64,000 bases of DNA, from assembly GCA_004194705.1 (NCBI GenBank), contig SADC01000707.1, positions 496,001 through 560,000 on the forward strand, written 5' to 3'. Of this stretch, positions 50,788 through 61,899 are shown piece after piece. A program made the position numbers and the translations under genes. Each line of letters starts with the position of its first letter. Within the stretch, counting starts at the first letter, position 1. Source of the DNA: Ditylenchus dipsaci (lineage: Eukaryota > Nematoda > Chromadorea > Rhabditida > Anguinidae). The notes under the pieces were generated by a model that saw nothing but the letters and a program-made list of their open reading frames with translations, was not told the origin of the DNA and searched no databases.

Positions 50788-50949
50788 ATGTCTTTAGTAA
50801 AGACTCTTCGCTGTCTTGATAAAAAAAATTTGCAATAGTTCATTGTAAAATTATTTCATTTCGGGATATTGTTTTCATGATCCGCTCCGTTCTTTTTCGG
50901 ATCTTTTACTGATTTTTATTAGGTTGCGATTACACATTTATGGTTTCAG

Positions 50950-51200
50950 GATGGATGCTTTCATGCAAAAAGTCTCAGTTGACTTTGAACAAGCTGCCAT
51001 CCAATCTTTGATCGAAGTTTTTCCTTGTAAATTATTTTTCAGACTCTGTTATAATTATGTTCTTTGTTATTGGATTCAGATTCAAAGATTTCTGGTTGTC
51101 TCTTTCACCTCGTGAAGAGTTTTAAGAAGCAAATTGAAATATGTGGTCTTAGTGGACGTTATCAAGAGCCTGAGTTTTCCGTCCTCGCAAGAATGACAAA
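50950..51200 (+). pseudogene. MULE transposase fragment (second Asp and CxxH region)
   Basis: Exon 50950-51026 encodes SVDFEQAAIQSLIEVFP, and exon 51080-51200 encodes YSKISGCLFHLVKSFKKQIE and GLSGRY. The join is in phase 1. This matches the MULE core D-F-E-x-A...FP followed by G-C-x-F-H. The intron lies immediately after FP, as in the minus-strand transposase at 39735. No first Asp region was found nearby, so it is probably a truncated copy, though the splice sites are still good. Confidence 0.75.
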
Positions 51201-51325
51201 GTAAATTTAAATTTTTAGCATGCATACTTTGCTGACGTACTTTTGGTGCTGTCTTTTATGAAATAACAAGTATTCTTGTAAGTTACACCGTTTTGCTTGA
51301 AAATAACCTCCCTGCTTTTGTATCT

Positions 51326-54300
51326 ATGGCCCAAATGAGCAAAGATGGAAGTCTAGTGCCTTCCAGTTCAACCTCAATTGATTGTTCTTTACTTGATTCA
51401 TTAGAGTGCTCCATATGTGCTGTTGTTTTCAAGGATCCGAAGCAGTTGAACTGTGGTCACACGTTTTGTAAGCTCTTTTTAGCGATATTTTTACTCTTAT
51501 TGTAACGGGCTATCTTCAGGCGCCGCTTGCATAACCAAATTGGCGGAGACTGCAATCCCAACTACTTGTGATAACGCCTTTGCCATCAGAACTATCTCGA
51601 TAAGCTGTCCTCAGGTAATCTTTCGATCCTCTGCGATAAACGAGCCGGACTACACCCTGTGTGTCTTTCTCAGAACCGGTTTTAAGCTCTTAAAAGAGGT
51701 ACCGTTTTATTTCTTTTTTTCAACCAAGTGCAGACGAAAATTTTTACAAAAAGACAAAGCTGTCAAAATTTTTTATTGAATAACAACTGCATTTCCAACA
51801 TTTTAACTTTAGTCCCCCTGTTGTTTTTTCTTGAAAAACGCATTGCTCCCCACTGTTATTTTCAATGTGATCATCTTGAGGTGACCATGTTAACCATAAT
51901 CACCCTTATCTCCATAATCGCGATAGCCTCTAAACTATAATACATAGAGGGGATCATCAGAAGGTCAACAGGGTAATTTAAAGGGGCATGCTCGTCGCCG
52001 ATGGGAATATTTCGAAAGGCGGTACCAGGTCAATTCAAACGAGAAATTTTTTAAAATAAATTTTAGTATACAGTCGAACGTCACTATAGTGGCACCCCAA
52101 AAGTTCGTTCCCGCCTAGGGTCTGGCACTTTTTTAACCCAATTTTCGAAATATTTTATCGATTCTGTTATGACAGTCTGGTCGCAAACATCGTAAGGATT
52201 CTGTTTTTGCGATCGTTTTTTTGAAATAAAACGAATTTTGGGTTAAAAAAGTAAAACCTCGATATAGTGGCACCTGTTTTCAAAAAAGAGGTGCCACTAT
52301 ATCGAGGTTTCACTTTTTTAACTCAAAATTCGTTTTATTTTCAAAAAACAATCGGCAAAATCGGAATCCTTACGATATTTGCGACCAGAGCCCGTATTCA
52401 GGGCGCAAATCGACAGAAAATAAGATAGATTTTCGGGCCGATTTCGGAACCGATAATCGGACCGATTTTGGGACAACTGTTCCATTTTGAACCGATTTTA
52501 AATTTGCTGTTTCTAGTGGGAATCGAACTTTCGAGCCTCAACTTATTGCTAGAAGCTTTAGCCACTCGGCTATTGGTGCATTATCAAGTCTCCAAGCATT
52601 TTGAGGCTATACCGTATTTCCTCTAATTAGAGCCCATGCTCCATTAAGCGACCATGATCTAATAAGTGCGCACGCTGACTAGAGGTCGAAAAATAAGCGC
52701 CCGTGCTCTAATAAGCTCCCATGCTTCAATAAGCTCCCGTCCTACTCCATTTTGGTCAATTTATTTTTGGCTTAGCACTCTATTTGGGTTTGCTCCTTTT
52801 TTTTGGTCTTATGGTGTTTTTCTATAATAAACGTTGAACAAAAAAGGTCTATTTTTGGTGCCACTTGTCGTTATAGTTTTTTCTCAGCGCTGTCAGCTCC
52901 GATAGGTTGAAATATAAGCGCCCATGCTGTAATATGCGCCCATGTTCTAATAAGCGCCCATGCTGGAGAGAGGTCGAAAACGGAAAAGAAAGACGGTACA
53001 AAAATTGGTACAACAAACGATAAACAATCGGCAAAACAAGCGGTAAGAAAATCTGTTACAAAAAAGGAACAACGAAAGACGATACAAAAATTGGCACAAC
53101 AAACGATAAAACAATCGCAAAACAAGCGGTACAAAAAATCTGTTACAAAATCGGTACGAAATCGGTACAAAAATTGGTTCCAAAATCGGACCGATTTTTT
53201 ACAATTTTGCGCCCTGAATACGGGCTCAGACTGTCATAATAGAATCGATAAAATATTTCGAAAATTGGTTAAAAAAGTGTCGGACTCTAGGCGGGAACGA
53301 ACTTTTGGGGTGCCACTATAGCGAGGTTCGACTGTAGTGCCCTGCGAGGAATAAGTAATCAAAAGCACTTTTTACGTTCAATAGCATTGTTGGCCTAGTA
53401 GGATAGAGTCGGCGAACTGTGAAAGTTGGTCGTCGGTTCCATTCCACTGGAGGTTTAATTATTCCTCGACTTTTCCAAAATTATTATAATTAATTCTCGT
53501 TTGAATGGACCTGGTCCAGGGTTGCGATTTGGGTACTAATTCATTAGAAAATAGTACTTTTGGAGTACTAAATAGTACTAAAATAGTACTAATTAGTACT
53601 AGGGTACTAATTGAGTACTTAGTACTATTTTAGTACTTTGTACTAATTAAGTACTTAGTACTCGCAGTACTTTTTCTATTTTTGCGGTTTTTATGTTAAA
53701 AAGACAAACTGCACATATGTTTGTTTGTTTTTTACATGAAACAGCTAAAATAATTGTTACTAAGACAAGAAGACGACATATCTGTGTGTTTTTTAAACAT
53801 GGTACTAAAATAGTACTAAGTACTAAAATAGTAAAAATAATACTAAGTAAAATAGTACTAAGTACTAAAATAGTACCTAGTACTAAAATAGTACTATTTA
53901 GTATACTTAGTACTATTTTAGTACTTAGTACTATTTTAGTACTATGTTTAAAAAACACACAGATACGCATTCTCCTTGTCTTAGTAACAATTTTTAGTTA
54001 TTTTATGGTGAAAAAATAAATAAAAATATGCGCAGCGTGTCTTTTTGACGTAAAACAGCAAAAAATAGAAGAAGTACTACGAGTACTAAGTACTAAATTA
54101 GTACTAGGTACTAAAATAGTATTTAGTACTAAATTAGTACCCTAGTACCAATTAGTACTATTTTAGTACTATTTAGTACTTCGAAAGTACTATTTAGTAC
54201 CCAAATCGCAACCCTGCCTGGTACTCGCCTTTCGAAATATTTCCATCGGCGGCGAGCATGCCCCTTAAATTCTACAAGGGGCCTCTGAACAATCATTAAC

Positions 54301-57300
54301 ATCATACCCATAAGCTCTAACTTTAACCTTACACCTTACCATTGAAATTTTAACTTCAATTAACTCTATAATGGTTAATTCCTAATTTTTTAAATTAACT
54401 CTAACTTTAACTCTTTGGTATGCACTAGTAAAAATGGTGCAATCAACTTAAATAATAACACAATAACAAAAATAAACTGGCCACAACAAAAAGGGGGGGG
54501 AGGGGGGGGTGGTTGGTCGCTTATTAGAGGGGTCTGCTCATTGAGGGAAGGGGGCTTTTTACAGAAAATGCGGTATGCCCACGCTAATAACAGATGGTGT
54601 CCGGGATTCAATTTTTTTTCCTAATCATTGAACTTCTTTACGGATTTTTCAACTTGGTTTCTAACAAAACAAGGTCTAAAATTTAACTTTGGGTTTAGCT
54701 TTATTAGAAACTAAGTTGAAAAACCCGAACAGAGGTTCAATGATTAGGAAAAAAATTGAATTCCCGGTACCACCTCTTATTAGCGTAAGCATGCCCCTTT
54801 AAAGCCATTTAAGGCCCTTAGAACAACAGAAAACTTGTTTTAACACGGGAAGCCCCGCTGGTGATACCGGCTGATTCTGGTGCAGAATTTCATAGAGAAT
54901 CCGAATCTGCAAACCGTTTTTTCAAAAATAACCGGTTTGGCACAAGATTTCAAGAGTTAAAAAAAATTAAAAATTATATTATTAATAATTATATTAATTA
55001 TATTAGTTTTTTAAACTGTCGCTTAACACTCTAAAGATTCATTTTGTTCAACTTTAAAATATTTTTTAGTGCAGTTTAAATTGCTCTTTCAAATGATATG
55101 TGGGTTTTGCTGAACAAACGGCTCTATCACATCTAATTTTGCACATTTAAGTAAAAAAACTTTTTGAAAAAATAACACAATTTTTTCTTTAGGCAAAAAT
55201 TCCACATATAGTTAACATATACAAGTGAACAATATGTCATTAGAAAGCTTGTTCTCTGCCCTTTCTAACGAGCAATAAAAGTTTAACATGTGTGTAGGAA
55301 ATGTTTGAGTACCACCTGATTTTCTGAACATACCCAAGTCACATTTGACACCATTGAGAAATTGGATGAAATCTTGTGCCAAACCCGTTTTTTGAAAAAC
55401 AGTTTGCAGATTCGGATTCTCCATGAAATTCTGCACCAGAATCAGCCGGTCTCACCGGCGGGCTTCCTGTGTTAAGGGCACAGAAAGACATTTTTGGAAA
55501 AAAAAATTGACCAAAATTTGACGTTTTGCCTTGACCTTTTTTAGGGTATTCTACCACGTTTGGTTACTAGAGTTTTACAAAAAAGAGTCTCTATATGCAT
55601 TTTTGATCAGGGGTCTTGCTAGAAGTTATGTCTAAGGTAATTGAGTGTGCGCATCTCTAACTCTCAAGCCCTCTGCGTCCCCTTCGGGGCTTGGAGTTGA
55701 GACGCGCACACCCACATATATTAGAAACAAATCACTCGAAAGTGGCTCGGGTTGTATGTAAATGCATGCATACCAGTGTAGGCATACAGCAGGCCTCAGT
55801 CAACAAAAATATGTTTAGGTCCCATCTTTTTGTGTGTCTCGGGGTATCCACAAATCTTTTTTTGGTGGTTTACCTTGGTCCCCAAAACAAAAAGTCAAAT
55901 TTTGGTCAAAAAAATTGAAAAAATTTCGCGCCCTTGAATCATGTTTTCTTTCGTTTAAAGGGCAAAATGTCCTTAAAAGTGATTAAAATCGGTTTTTGGG
56001 CAAGGCCCACATGGTGTAGTTTAGGCGATAAACAAAGTATAGGTTAGTGTTTAGTGTCGCACTCATACTCCAGTGCCAAGAAATGGCATTCAACACATGG
56101 TCACTAATTTTATCGTCAAAGGTGAGCTGATAAAAACATTTTTTGGTTAATCTAAACATTTCGTGCAGAGATGGTCTCAAAGATGGAAAGTGTTGATATA
56201 AAAAGAACACAGAGTGATACCGACCTTCCTGAGCCCTTTCTCCAATGCTCAACATGCCCTAAGAGGGTGCCTAAGGAGGAATCTTTTGTTTGTGCAACTT
56301 GCAGGTCAAAAATTGAAAGAACAAAAGTATATTTTTAATTTCAGTCGACTGAGCTCTGGAACCGACAGAATCGAGATAGACTGCAGTCAAAAATCTCGTT
56401 AGAATAATGGGTATAAAATCATGCGTACCAACTTTAAGGTGTTACTATATCCGGAATCCGGATCAATATAATTGGATTTTTCTTTACTGTGATCAGCTAT
56501 TACTACACTAGAATTACCAGTAGGTCCGGTTGTCACTATAACGAGGTTTTTAATACAGGGCACAGTCGAATTCCTGAATAACTTACAACCCAATAGTTCG
56601 TTCCCACCTAGGGTCCGACACTTTTTAGCTCGACTTTCGAAGGTTTTCGCCAAAACTGATCCGTCAGTCTAGTTCGAAATATTGTAAGGATCACGATTTT
56701 GCGGGTCATTTATAAGAAACGCAATAGTTCGGCCATTTAGACCCGCTACTTTCTCAATAACGTACACCTAAATTCTAAAAAGGTGTACATTATTGAAAAT
56801 GTTGCGGGTCTAAATGGCCAAACTATTGTGGGCGCTACTCGGTTTTACCCCTCCCAAAAACAGCTACTCGGTTTCACCCCTCCCAATAATTTTTAGGCTT
56901 CGGAATTAGGCTTAGCCCTTAGGCTTTGGCCCTTAGGCTTAGGCTCAGGGCCAAGCCATTACTAATACGAGCTTTTTTTTTATTAAAAAGTATGGTTTTA
57001 GGTACCTCTAGAAAATTATTGGGAGGGGTAAAACCGAGTAGCTTTTTTGGGAGGGGTATAAACGAGTAGCGTCCTGTTGTGTTTCTTATAAATGATCCGC
57101 AAAATCGTGATCCTTACAATATTTCGAACTAGACTGACGGATCAGTTTTGGCGAAAACCTTCGAAAGTCGAGCTAAAAAGTGTCGGACCCTAGGTGGGAA
57201 CGAACTATTGGGTTGTAAGTTATTCAGGAATTCGACTGTACTCCAAAAAATTTCCCCTTTTGAAATGGTGATAGCTTTTAATGTAGAGTGATTTCCGAAA

Positions 57301-59836
57301 TTCTAATTCCGCCTATCGATTTTTCTTGCCGAAAATATTAAAAAAACACGATTTTCGCTTGGTCTCCCATGTGGTTTGCATCCTGGTCTGTTGATCGCCT
57401 CTTTATGGGCAGGGCTAAACCACAGAGAAGACTAATCGAAAATCGTGTTTTCGATATTATACACCTAAATTTTTTTTGAAAATCGCCCTAAAAAGTTATG
57501 GTCAAATTTAAAAGGTTGTATTTCTCGGACCACTCTGTATGAATCAAGGATGTCAACTAACGCATTTCACTCGTATGAAATGCACCTTGCTGGGTATCAG
57601 GGCGGTGTACTCAGCCGTCTGGTCAGCCGGTTGTGGCCATCTCAGCTGGCTGAGATGACTTCAGCCAGCCTCGTTTTGATGACAAGCTTTAAGCTATTTA
57701 TCTTTTTGATCAACATATGTTATTAGAACAGGGTGCCATATGTCCTTTTTAAAAAGATTTGTCCTTTTTTCGGGACCACAAATCTTTTTTTTATTTTCGA
57801 AGTTTTAGTCAAAATCTTTTTTTTCGCTTCAAAATGGCAATAAGCACTGGATAAAATGGACTTTTTCCTTCAAATTCCTGTTTGACCAAATGTTCTTTTT
57901 TTCATATTTTGAGATAGCAGCCCTGTATTAGAAGTAAAAACGAAATCTATAAATTACTTTATTTCGACCGGCTGAGGTCATCTCAGCTGGCTTAGGACAT
58001 CACCCTGCTGGGTATGCCCGAAATAGCACTTTATCGACTTATAACGAATAATTATGCCCTGAAAACGATAAAAAGCAAGTTTTCAGTTGTGGGAAAGCAT
58101 TTTTTGGGGAAAAAAATTTGATCCATGAGGGCCCGCAAATTTCCAAAAGTGTTTTCCAACACATGAAAACTTGTTTTCTATTGTTTTCGGGCCTAATCAT
58201 GCATTATAAGTTGATAAAGTTCATCGGGGCAGCATATCGTAGTTACTTTATTAATCCTCCTTTGGGGATTATTATTCAAAACCCTTCCGGGCGTGGGTGA
58301 TTAATAGAGTGAATGCGGTATTAACTATCTGTTTTACTTTTGAAAAACGAAAGTTTCAGTACATCTGCTCGCTGTGTGCTTTGAAGGCTCACAAAGATCA
58401 CAATTTGATTGTGTTTGCTGACCTTGCAAATGATGCCTGCCGTTACGAAGGCACTACAGCAGTTCAAAACGAGATCGACAAATCCAAAAACTATTTGGAA
58501 GAGATACAGTCGGAGTTCTCTGAAATCTATATTGAATTTGAGAAATTTTATAAGGTAAGCAATTAATTATTGAGTATGTTTGACAATTTGCAACATAAAA
58601 TAATAAATATAAATTATTTTTTCCTGAGCCACCCACTCAGATGATATTTTCAGGTGCTGACCAGAAAATTCGATTTGTCCAATTCTGTGTTAGAAGAGTT
58701 GATTGAGCAGATTCGTAATCCGGAGGTATTTTATGAGAAACAAGTGGAATGTAGACTAAAATTCTTTGCAGATCACCCCTTTCACTTCTGATCTTCGTGA
58801 AAGATACGATGAGGCACTGCTGGTTGGTGGCAGATCAAGTCGCGTAAGTTAAATTAAATCTGTGCAGATAATCTTAAAATTTTGCAAGCAATATTAACTG
58901 CTGGAAAAAGTCTTTAAGTCTTTAGCCAGGGCTCCAAACTCAAAATTTTAAAATAAACGACATTTCCAAGAAAAAAATTGAATTTGGTCATTTTGGCCAA
59001 AAAAGCGCTGGGTTTGAGCATACTTGCACGCAGAAAAATTCAAATAGTCGCTGCTTTTCTAATTTTTAAATTCCCGCCACATTCCTGTAAAAAATTTTCT
59101 GGACATTCTGGAAAACTGTGACGAACTTTTCAAAGTTCTAATCAAAAAAAGTACATGAAGCTTAAAAATGCCCCATGCAAGTTGATGACTCAAAAAATAT
59201 ACAAAACAAGGGCAATTCAGAAGTAAGCTAAAACCGTGATACCCGTATCATGGTTTTCGGGGAACTTCGGGACGCTCTGTCTCCCTGATTCTTAAGGTAA
59301 TCTCGAAAAAGGGGCAGCACTTCATTATAGTATTCTCGGGTGCTCTACACGATTCTGCTGAAGAGTTTGCGCACATTTTCCGGGTCTGGGACATAAATTT
59401 GGGTACTTTTTACTAAAGTAAAAAAAGTGAAAATCGTTGGGGGGGGGGGGTATTCGCTACTAGCGTCAAAATTTCCTATTTTTCGCAGTTTCAATTTCAG
59501 ATAAGGCGCAAAGTATCCGAACTGAAGTACGATTTGTTGCATAAATTAGATGAATTCTCAAAGGAATATGTCTATGAAAAACCAAATGGAAAAAACGATG
59601 TTGATCACTGTGGCACATCCAATGAGTTAGTAAAGACTTTCATTGAAATAAATTTTATTTTATTTATTTTTTTTAGAAATGTGTTCACTTATCGACCGGA
59701 TGGAAAAACACCCCCAAGAGCACAGAGAAAACCTGCATTCAAATTTACTAACCGTAATGCAGCTCCTTTTGCTTCCGAGCAAGAGCAAAGTAATTCAGTC
59801 CCACATTCTTCACTGCCGACTTCCAATAATAATTGA
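51326..59836 (+). CDS. RING finger / B-box (TRIM-like) protein
   Basis: Probable E3 ubiquitin ligase of TRIM type. Exons: 51326-51467, 51520-51614, 51729 to about 51757, 56169-56304, 58360-58554, 58654-58725, 58772-58843, 59501-59625 and 59677-59836. The RING is built from LECSICAVVF, LNCGHTFCAACITK and ISCPQ plus CRRKF, a full C3HC4 set once spliced. A cysteine pair region (CSTC...CATC) and B-box YICSLCALKAHKDHNLI follow, then a helical, coiled-coil-like stretch (KNYLEEIQSEFSEIYIEFEK) and a polar tail. The last five exons join cleanly. The links across 51757-56169 and 56304-58360 are inferred, and a small exon may be missing (phase mismatch before 58360). No C-terminal B30.2/NHL domain is seen. 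It lies directly after a MULE fragment. Confidence 0.82.
52071..53334. mobile_element. Pogo/Tigger-like element inside the stack
   Basis: CAGTCGAACGTCACTATAGT at the left and CTATAGCGAGGTTCGACTG at the right, each bordered by TA. The inner arms share CCGCCTAGGGTCTGGCAC. Nested within is 52388-53227 (AGCCCGTATTCAGGGCGC ends) containing CTCTAATA-type repeats and a minus-strand tRNA-like segment (GAGTGGCTAAAGC then GTTCGATTCCC) at about 52530-52590. Confidence 0.8.
53517..54216. mobile_element. hAT-like element with TAGTACT satellite arms
   Basis: Ends CAGGGTTGCGATTTGGGTAC are perfectly inverted. It interrupts the arm of the surrounding foldback, so the empty site can be read directly: CCTGGTAC follows the right end and CCTGGTC precedes the left, consistent with an 8-bp duplication with one base lost. 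Arms are arrays of AATAGTACTAAGTACTAAAA-type units around a core containing mirrored CTGTGTGTTTTTTAAACAT. Confidence 0.88.
54545..54805. mobile_element. MITE with GCATGCCCCTTTAAA end
   Basis: Left part TATGCCCACGCTAATAACAG and right part TATTAGCGTAAGCATGCCCC are mirrored, with ATCATTGAACTTC / GAGGTTCAATGAT and TTGGTTTCTAACAAAAC blocks inside. A half copy occurs at 8628-8720. Confidence 0.68.
54855..55480. mobile_element. Foldback with TTAACACGGGAAG ends
   Basis: ACACGGGAAGCCCCGCTGGT at the left and GGCGGGCTTCCTGTGTTAA at the right are mirrored. Both arms contain GATTCTGGTGCAGAATTTCA and GAATCCGAATCTGC. It is related to the element at 7-1301. Lies in the TRIM gene intron. Confidence 0.78.
55615..55760. 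repeat. GTCTAAGGTA hairpin element
   Basis: TATGTCTAAGGTAATTGAGT and the mirrored AGTTGAGACGCGCACACCC block flank a GTCCCCTTCGGGGC loop. Relatives are at 25385-25475, 41277-41300 (and 44347) and 60180-60240. Confidence 0.6.
56563..57238. mobile_element. CAGTCGA-ended element with nested foldback
   Basis: Ends CAGTCGAATTCCTGAATAAC and GTTATTCAGGAATTCGACTG are perfect mirrors. The arms share CCCAATAGTTCGTTCCCACC and GTCCGACACTTTTTAGCTCG. Inserted at 56828-57078 is a foldback bounded by GGGCGCTACTCGGTTTTACC and its mirror. Pogo/Tigger-like by end sequence, although TA is only seen at the right. Confidence 0.78.
57585..58015. mobile_element. Foldback with TGCTGGGTAT ends and inner palindrome
   Basis: CTTGCTGGGTATCAGGG with CCATCTCAGCTGGC at the left pairs with GTCATCTCAGCTGGCTTAGG and CCTGCTGGGTATG at the right, an imperfect palindrome. 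A second palindrome (AGGGTGCCATATGTCC, CAGCCCTGT) is nested at 57728-57930. Confidence 0.5.
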
Positions 59837-59865
59837 TATATTTAAAATTATATAGTATTTTGGCG

Positions 59866-60358
59866 CTACCGGAGTATACCCCCCCCCCCCCAAATGGAAT
59901 TTTTTTAAAAGTGTTTCCAAACACCCTATATCGACTCAAAATCGCCTCAGGAACTCGAAAAAAGCATTATTTTTGAGTTTTGGTAAATAAAAAATCGATT
60001 TTTGGGACCACCCAAAATTACTTTTTTTAACCATTTTTAAAGGGACTTAGGGCTGTTTTGGAATGGGTATGGATCACAAAGAGGCCAATTTGTTCCAAAA
60101 AGGAAGATGTTGAACATAGTTTTGAATACTGGGCCTACCGCATAAATAAACTCTGGTATGCATGCTTTTTCATGCATCCAGAGTCACTTTCGAGTGATTG
60201 GTGTCTAAGGTATGTGGGTGTGCGCATCTCAACCCCAAACTTAAAAATAATGCTTTTTTCGAGTTCCTGAGGCGATTTTGAGTCGATATAGGGTGTTTGG
60301 AAACACTTTTAAAAAAATTCCATTTGGGGGGGGGGAGGTATACTCCGGTAGGGTCGTA
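59866..60358. mobile_element. Foldback with CCGGAGTATACCCCCC ends and nested hairpin
   Basis: GCTACCGGAGTATACC plus a C-run is mirrored by GGTATACTCCGGTAG. The arms share GGAAACACTTTTAAAAAAAT and GGCGATTTTGAGTCGATATA. A GTCTAAGGTA-type element lies inside at about 60180-60240. It begins about 30 bp after the TRIM gene stop, so it may contain the transcript end. Confidence 0.75.
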
Positions 60359-60359
60359 T

Positions 60360-61560
60360 TTTCCAATTGATGTAAATTGTTCTTCCCATTTCATCCTAAG
60401 TTAAATAAACATCAGACTTAGTAGAAGTTTTTTTTTTTAAATATTAAAGATAGAATCGTTTTTTTGGTGACTTTGCATCTGTTTAATTTATGAATTTTGG
60501 GTAAGTTACCACGTAATTTCTAATACGCCCTCTTTATGACTTATTTTAGCGTTGAGGCCGTTTCGACTGACAATGTCAAAAACCTTGAGGATTTAAAATA
60601 ATTCCCAGAGGGGTTGATACAGAATATACTGTATTCTTTAACCAGTCCATGTGCTAAGAATTTATTATTCATATCATCCATGCCTTTTTCTGGAAAATTA
60701 TTCTATTCACCTTCTGTAAAACATCTAACTGTTTGCAATATCGCCAATTTTAACTAACTGACAAATTGAAAACTTCTAAATATGACTTTAAAAAGCTGTG
60801 CGAATAAAGCATAAAAGATAACAACGATTTTTCTATATTATGGATAGGCCATCATGGTGTAAGAAGTCAGATTTCAAATTATGTGAGGTTTTGTAGCTCT
60901 GGATATTTTAAACAATTTTTTTCGTTTATTCTCAAGGTCTATTCTCAAGCTCCTTTCCCTGGAAATAATTTCAATAGTCATATAGAAAAAAACCAGATTC
61001 TGACTACCGGCTTCTGACTTTCTATTTCGACATCACACTTCTTCAATACAATGTAACCAAGCCATTAGTTTGTCGACCCTAGTAGCGAATACCCCCCCCC
61101 CAACGATTTTCACTTTTTTACTATAGTAAAAGTACCCAAATTTATGTCCCAGACCCCGGAAAATGTGCGCTACTAGTTCTACTATTTACTATACTACTAT
61201 TCGCTACTAGCGCCAGTTTGTCTATAAACATGGAAATAAAAAGTTTATTTTTGCCTTGCTTCATTCTTCACAAGCTGTAAAAAATGCTCATAAATTCAAT
61301 TTTTGAAGTTTTTATCTTTATATATCAGCCTATCCACTGTTTTTTTTAACACGTAAAAGCAGGTTTGTGCTAATGGGATCGTTTCGTTCAGAATTTCGTG
61401 CTGAATAAGATAGGCGCAAGAAAGTTTCAAAAAGAGTTGTTTTTTTTGTGATTTATTTTTCGTATTTATGGTTAGAATATCCCACTTTGAGCTGTTTACT
61501 TATTTGATTGTAACTTGTCATCTGAAAGTAAATTTGTGTAGGTAAAGTGCTTATGCACAT
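60360..61560. other. AT-rich intergenic stretch
   Basis: No gene seen. A segment at 61075-61190 (CTAGTAGCGAATACCCCCCC, then AACGATTTTCACTTTTTTAC and TATGTCCCAGACC) is an inverted copy of 59375-59465. A TTAACACG.AAAG-type repeat end lies near 61348. Confidence 0.4.
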
Positions 61561-61654
61561 GTGAAGTGCTCACGCATCCTCAGCTGTAAAAATCCTAAAA
61601 ATATATATGGTATGTTTGAATTTTCTTCAGAAGAATCACAAAATTATAATTTTC

Positions 61655-61820
61655 AGGAGTTAATTCGCAAACAGAACCAAATACTTAGAGACAAAACCAC
61701 AAAAATTTTGCGGGAGAGAAAATCACTCACTGATTCAAAAAAATAATGTGACTGCCACAGAATTTGACGATACACATAATGCCACAGATTCTCACTCGAA
61801 TGATATATTCGTATTTTCTA
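61655..61820 (+). CDS. Unassigned internal exon, helical protein
   Basis: After TATAATTTTCAG the frame reads ELIRKQNQILRDKTTKILRE and KSLTDSK. Following an A-run at 61737-61743 a different frame stays open (NNVTATEFDDTHNATDSHSN, then DIFVFSK) to a GT donor at about 61821. If one A is excess, this is a single 166-nt exon. Charged, helical then acidic. No family recognised, and neighbouring exons are not found; the next 1 kb is a large palindrome. Confidence 0.4.
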
Positions 61821-61899
61821 AGGTTGGGTCACGGCCACACAAGTCGGAACATGACCGACAATTTTAAAATTATTGGTTATTTTACCAACTTTTTCACCT

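Larger units (their letters stand above)
51977..54270. mobile_element. Outer foldback of a nested transposon stack (TRIM gene intron)
   Basis: Ends TTTAAAGGGGCATGCTCGTC and GCATGCCCCTTAAA are mirrored, with AATATTTCGAAAGGCGGTAC / CGCCTTTCGAAATATTT next to them. The left arm continues GACCTGGT...CTCGTTTGAAT, and the right arm is split by the hAT-like element at 53517-54216. The interior contains the pogo-like element 52071-53334. Confidence 0.82.

Noticed and set aside
52530..52590. tRNA gene on the minus strand
   Set aside because: A- and B-boxes are present, but the anticodon loop would have 8 nt and the acceptor stem is not convincing; it sits inside a transposon.
52849..53183. Minus-strand frames rich in Phe, Tyr and Cys (YRLFCDCF-like)
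   Set aside because: Generated by tandem GGTACAAAAAAT-type repeats inside a nested element; no transmembrane protein family fits.
53647..54019. STKIVLSTKIVL-type repeat protein on either strand
   Set aside because: Translation of the TAGTACT satellite in a hAT-like element.
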